Origin: an uncultured Agathobacter sp.
GTDB taxonomy: Bacteria > Bacillota > Clostridia > Lachnospirales > Lachnospiraceae
Direction of reading: 5' to 3'
Length of the DNA: 64,000 nucleotides
NCBI GenBank assembly: GCA_934359755.1
Contig: CAKRLV010000006.1
Span: 1 to 64,000, forward strand
A model generated the notes under the pieces. The model was not told the DNA's origin. It made no database searches and saw only the letters and a program-made list of their open reading frames with translations. Position numbers and translations under genes: made by a program. This document shows positions 62,785-64,000 of the stretch, piece after piece (position 1 is the first letter of the stretch; the number at the start of each line of letters is the position of its first letter).

Positions 62785-63687
62785 TTAATCTAAATCACTT
62801 TTCTTTTTTACCTCAAGTATGAAATTGACAATTCCGAAGGAATATAGAATTGGGAAATAATATGCATCATGTTCAAAAGTAATGATAGAATTCTCAATAT
62901 GCTCAGGGGCTGAGATTGAAAGTTCCAAAGAATAATCATTTGAACAATTCACAATAAAAAGTCCATTATGGAGATTTAGGAAGTCATCTAAGGAAGCCTG
63001 AACATACTCATCATATTCGGTAAACTGGTCTCCAACATATCTCGATGCAAATTCTATAGCTGTTGCTTCATCCATATTAAGGTATGCAGAAACAGAATAA
63101 TCTCCAATAATCTCCTGAACAACACAACATTCAGTAGGAAATTCTTTAACACGCTCAGATGAAAGAGGAGTAAAATCCTCACCCACAAAACGAATGAAAT
63201 TATTGAATAATAACTCTAAGAACATTTTGCCAAATTTAGAAACAGGTGTCTCAGACATAATGAAGAAATTCTCGAATAATCGGGAAATACTTTCCTGATT
63301 CTCTATAGTCATGTCGAATTCTATCATCTCATTCTTAGAGCGATAATCTGCAATAATATTCTCTAAGTCGGAATTGGTAATTATACCATCATCGACAAGA
63401 ACCTGTCCAAGTAAAAGGAAATCAGGGTTCTGCGTCTTTAATAAATCAACAACCTGCTCATTTGTTAAAAAGCCATGTTCAATAGCTAATTCTCCGAATT
63501 TTTTATCATAATGAGTCTGTAAGATAACTATCTGATCTACTTCTGATGCAGTCATAAGACCGGCATGCATAGCGAGTGTACCTAGCTTCATATGCTGTGA
63601 GGACTGCTTTTGCATAGCGGCAAAAAGCTGTTCCTGATTCACATATCCCTGAGAGAGCAGGTAGTTTCCAAAAAATTGTGTATACAT
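62785..63687 (-). CDS. MshEN-repeat protein with CheX-like domain
   Basis: 300 residues. The N-terminal half has four helical repeats of MshEN style: FGNYLLSQGYVNQEQL, LGTLAMHAGLMTASEV, FGELAIEHGFLTNEQV and LGQVLVDDGIITNSDL, a fold that binds cyclic di-GMP in PilB/MshE relatives, though the usual Arg of RLG is replaced here. The C-terminal half (about 135-295) resembles CheX, a CheY phosphatase: VVQEIIGDYSVSAYLNMDEATAIEFASRYVG and SLDDFLNLHNGLFIV. It starts 3 bp after the stop of a receiver gene, so CheY-like dephosphorylation linked to cyclic di-GMP is an attractive guess. Confidence 0.7.
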   Translation of the reverse strand: MYTQFFGNYLLSQGYVNQEQLFAAMQKQSSQHMKLGTLAMHAGLMTASEVDQIVILQTHYDKKFGELAIEHGFLTNEQVVDLLKTQNPDFLLLGQVLVDDGIITNSDLENIIADYRSKNEMIEFDMTIENQESISRLFENFFIMSETPVSKFGKMFLELLFNNFIRFVGEDFTPLSSERVKEFPTECCVVQEIIGDYSVSAYLNMDEATAIEFASRYVGDQFTEYDEYVQASLDDFLNLHNGLFIVNCSNDYSLELSISAPEHIENSIITFEHDAYYFPILYSFGIVNFILEVKKKSDLD

Positions 63688-63690
63688 AAT

Positions 63691-64000
63691 TTATCTCCCT
63701 TCGATAAATTTTGTTAGAATATCTATTACCTGCTGTGAATCTAAAGGTTTTTGAACAAAATCCTTAGCGCCAGCCTGGAGTGCACATTTAAGCTGAGACT
63801 GTGTACCAACTGAAGAGGCAATAAAAATAACAGCATTCGGATCATAGTTAATAATCTCCTCAATTGCAATATTACCATCTTTCTTAGGCATAACTATATC
63901 AAGGAATACTATGTCAGGATTGGTTTCTTTATATTTGTCTATTGCGCCCTGCCCATCTGATGCTTCGATAAATTCAGGCTTTCCAAGAGTTGAAATCATA
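63691..64000 (-). CDS. CheY-like receiver protein (5' end outside window)
   Basis: At least 103 codons on the complement. Phospho-site DIVFLDIVMPKKDGNIAI, Thr/Ser switch (VIFIASSVGTQSQL) and conserved Lys in AGAKDFVQKPLDSQQVIDIL; ends straight after the receiver, so it is a single-domain CheY type. The first strand and the acidic pair (normally DDS) are missing because the gene runs off the window; the ATG at 63999 is therefore internal. It is followed by the MshEN-CheX-like gene in the same operon. Confidence 0.85.
   Translation of the reverse strand, partial: MISTLGKPEFIEASDGQGAIDKYKETNPDIVFLDIVMPKKDGNIAIEEIINYDPNAVIFIASSVGTQSQLKCALQAGAKDFVQKPLDSQQVIDILTKFIEGR

Overview
The window reads as chromosome of a low-GC Firmicute, most likely a gut Lachnospiraceae close to Lachnospira/Agathobacter/Roseburia. 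This placement is inferred from Spo0A, short A/T-rich spacers with strong hairpin terminators, a clostridial-type type IV pilus (T4P) operon without a secretin, DUF5688/DUF6062-type proteins and a GGGtGRT/NifU-like pair. I ran no database comparison. About 45 genes are called, most on the + strand.

1-2968: a large folded inverted repeat lies at the left edge, followed by an OmpR-type response regulator with its histidine kinase and a patatin-like phospholipase. 3002-22555: one long T4P operon with a clear promoter at its start and a strong terminator at its end. The order is pilB, pilT, pilC, two related pilins, pilD, a pilM-pilN fusion, pilO, four minor pilins of GspH/I/J/K style (three with very large C-terminal parts), and a 1597-residue membrane-anchored protein in the place where a PilY1-like tip protein might be expected. 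22667-25887: spo0A, glgA and a DUF5688-like protein.

26142-46557: tRNA-Thr(CGT); a small operon of membrane protein, HD hydrolase, queH and argH; asd; an ATPase with a degenerate P-loop; a topoisomerase III with six C-terminal zinc-repeat units; a beta-helix protein; the NifU-like/GGGtGRT pair; an orphan XRE regulator with an operator inside its own promoter; a FliD-like protein and an HPt protein; a BIG2 surface protein; a secreted M14 carboxypeptidase; ilvN and ilvC.

46802-56192: leuS carries a small integrative mobilizable element at its 3' end (49217-56192), bounded by a 20-bp direct repeat. It encodes regulators, a DUF961 protein, a MobT/Rep_trans relaxase with an ICEBs1/Tn916-like oriT inside the start of its gene, a small Xis lacking a standard start codon, a Tn916-type integrase and an unrecognised zinc/OB-like cargo protein. 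It has no conjugation machinery of its own. A second integrase 3' end with an in-frame deletion and a copy of left-end sequence show that the site was used more than once. The original leuS terminator now lies about 7 kb downstream.

56249-64000: a 17/19-bp minisatellite, a DUF6062-like protein and LysR regulator divergent from leuCD, an AP2-domain protein with a decayed HNH core, thrC, and an MshEN-CheX-like protein downstream of a partial CheY-like receiver. Branched-chain and aspartate-family amino acid genes (asd, thrC, ilvN, ilvC, leuCD, leuS) and argH are scattered through the window as separate units.
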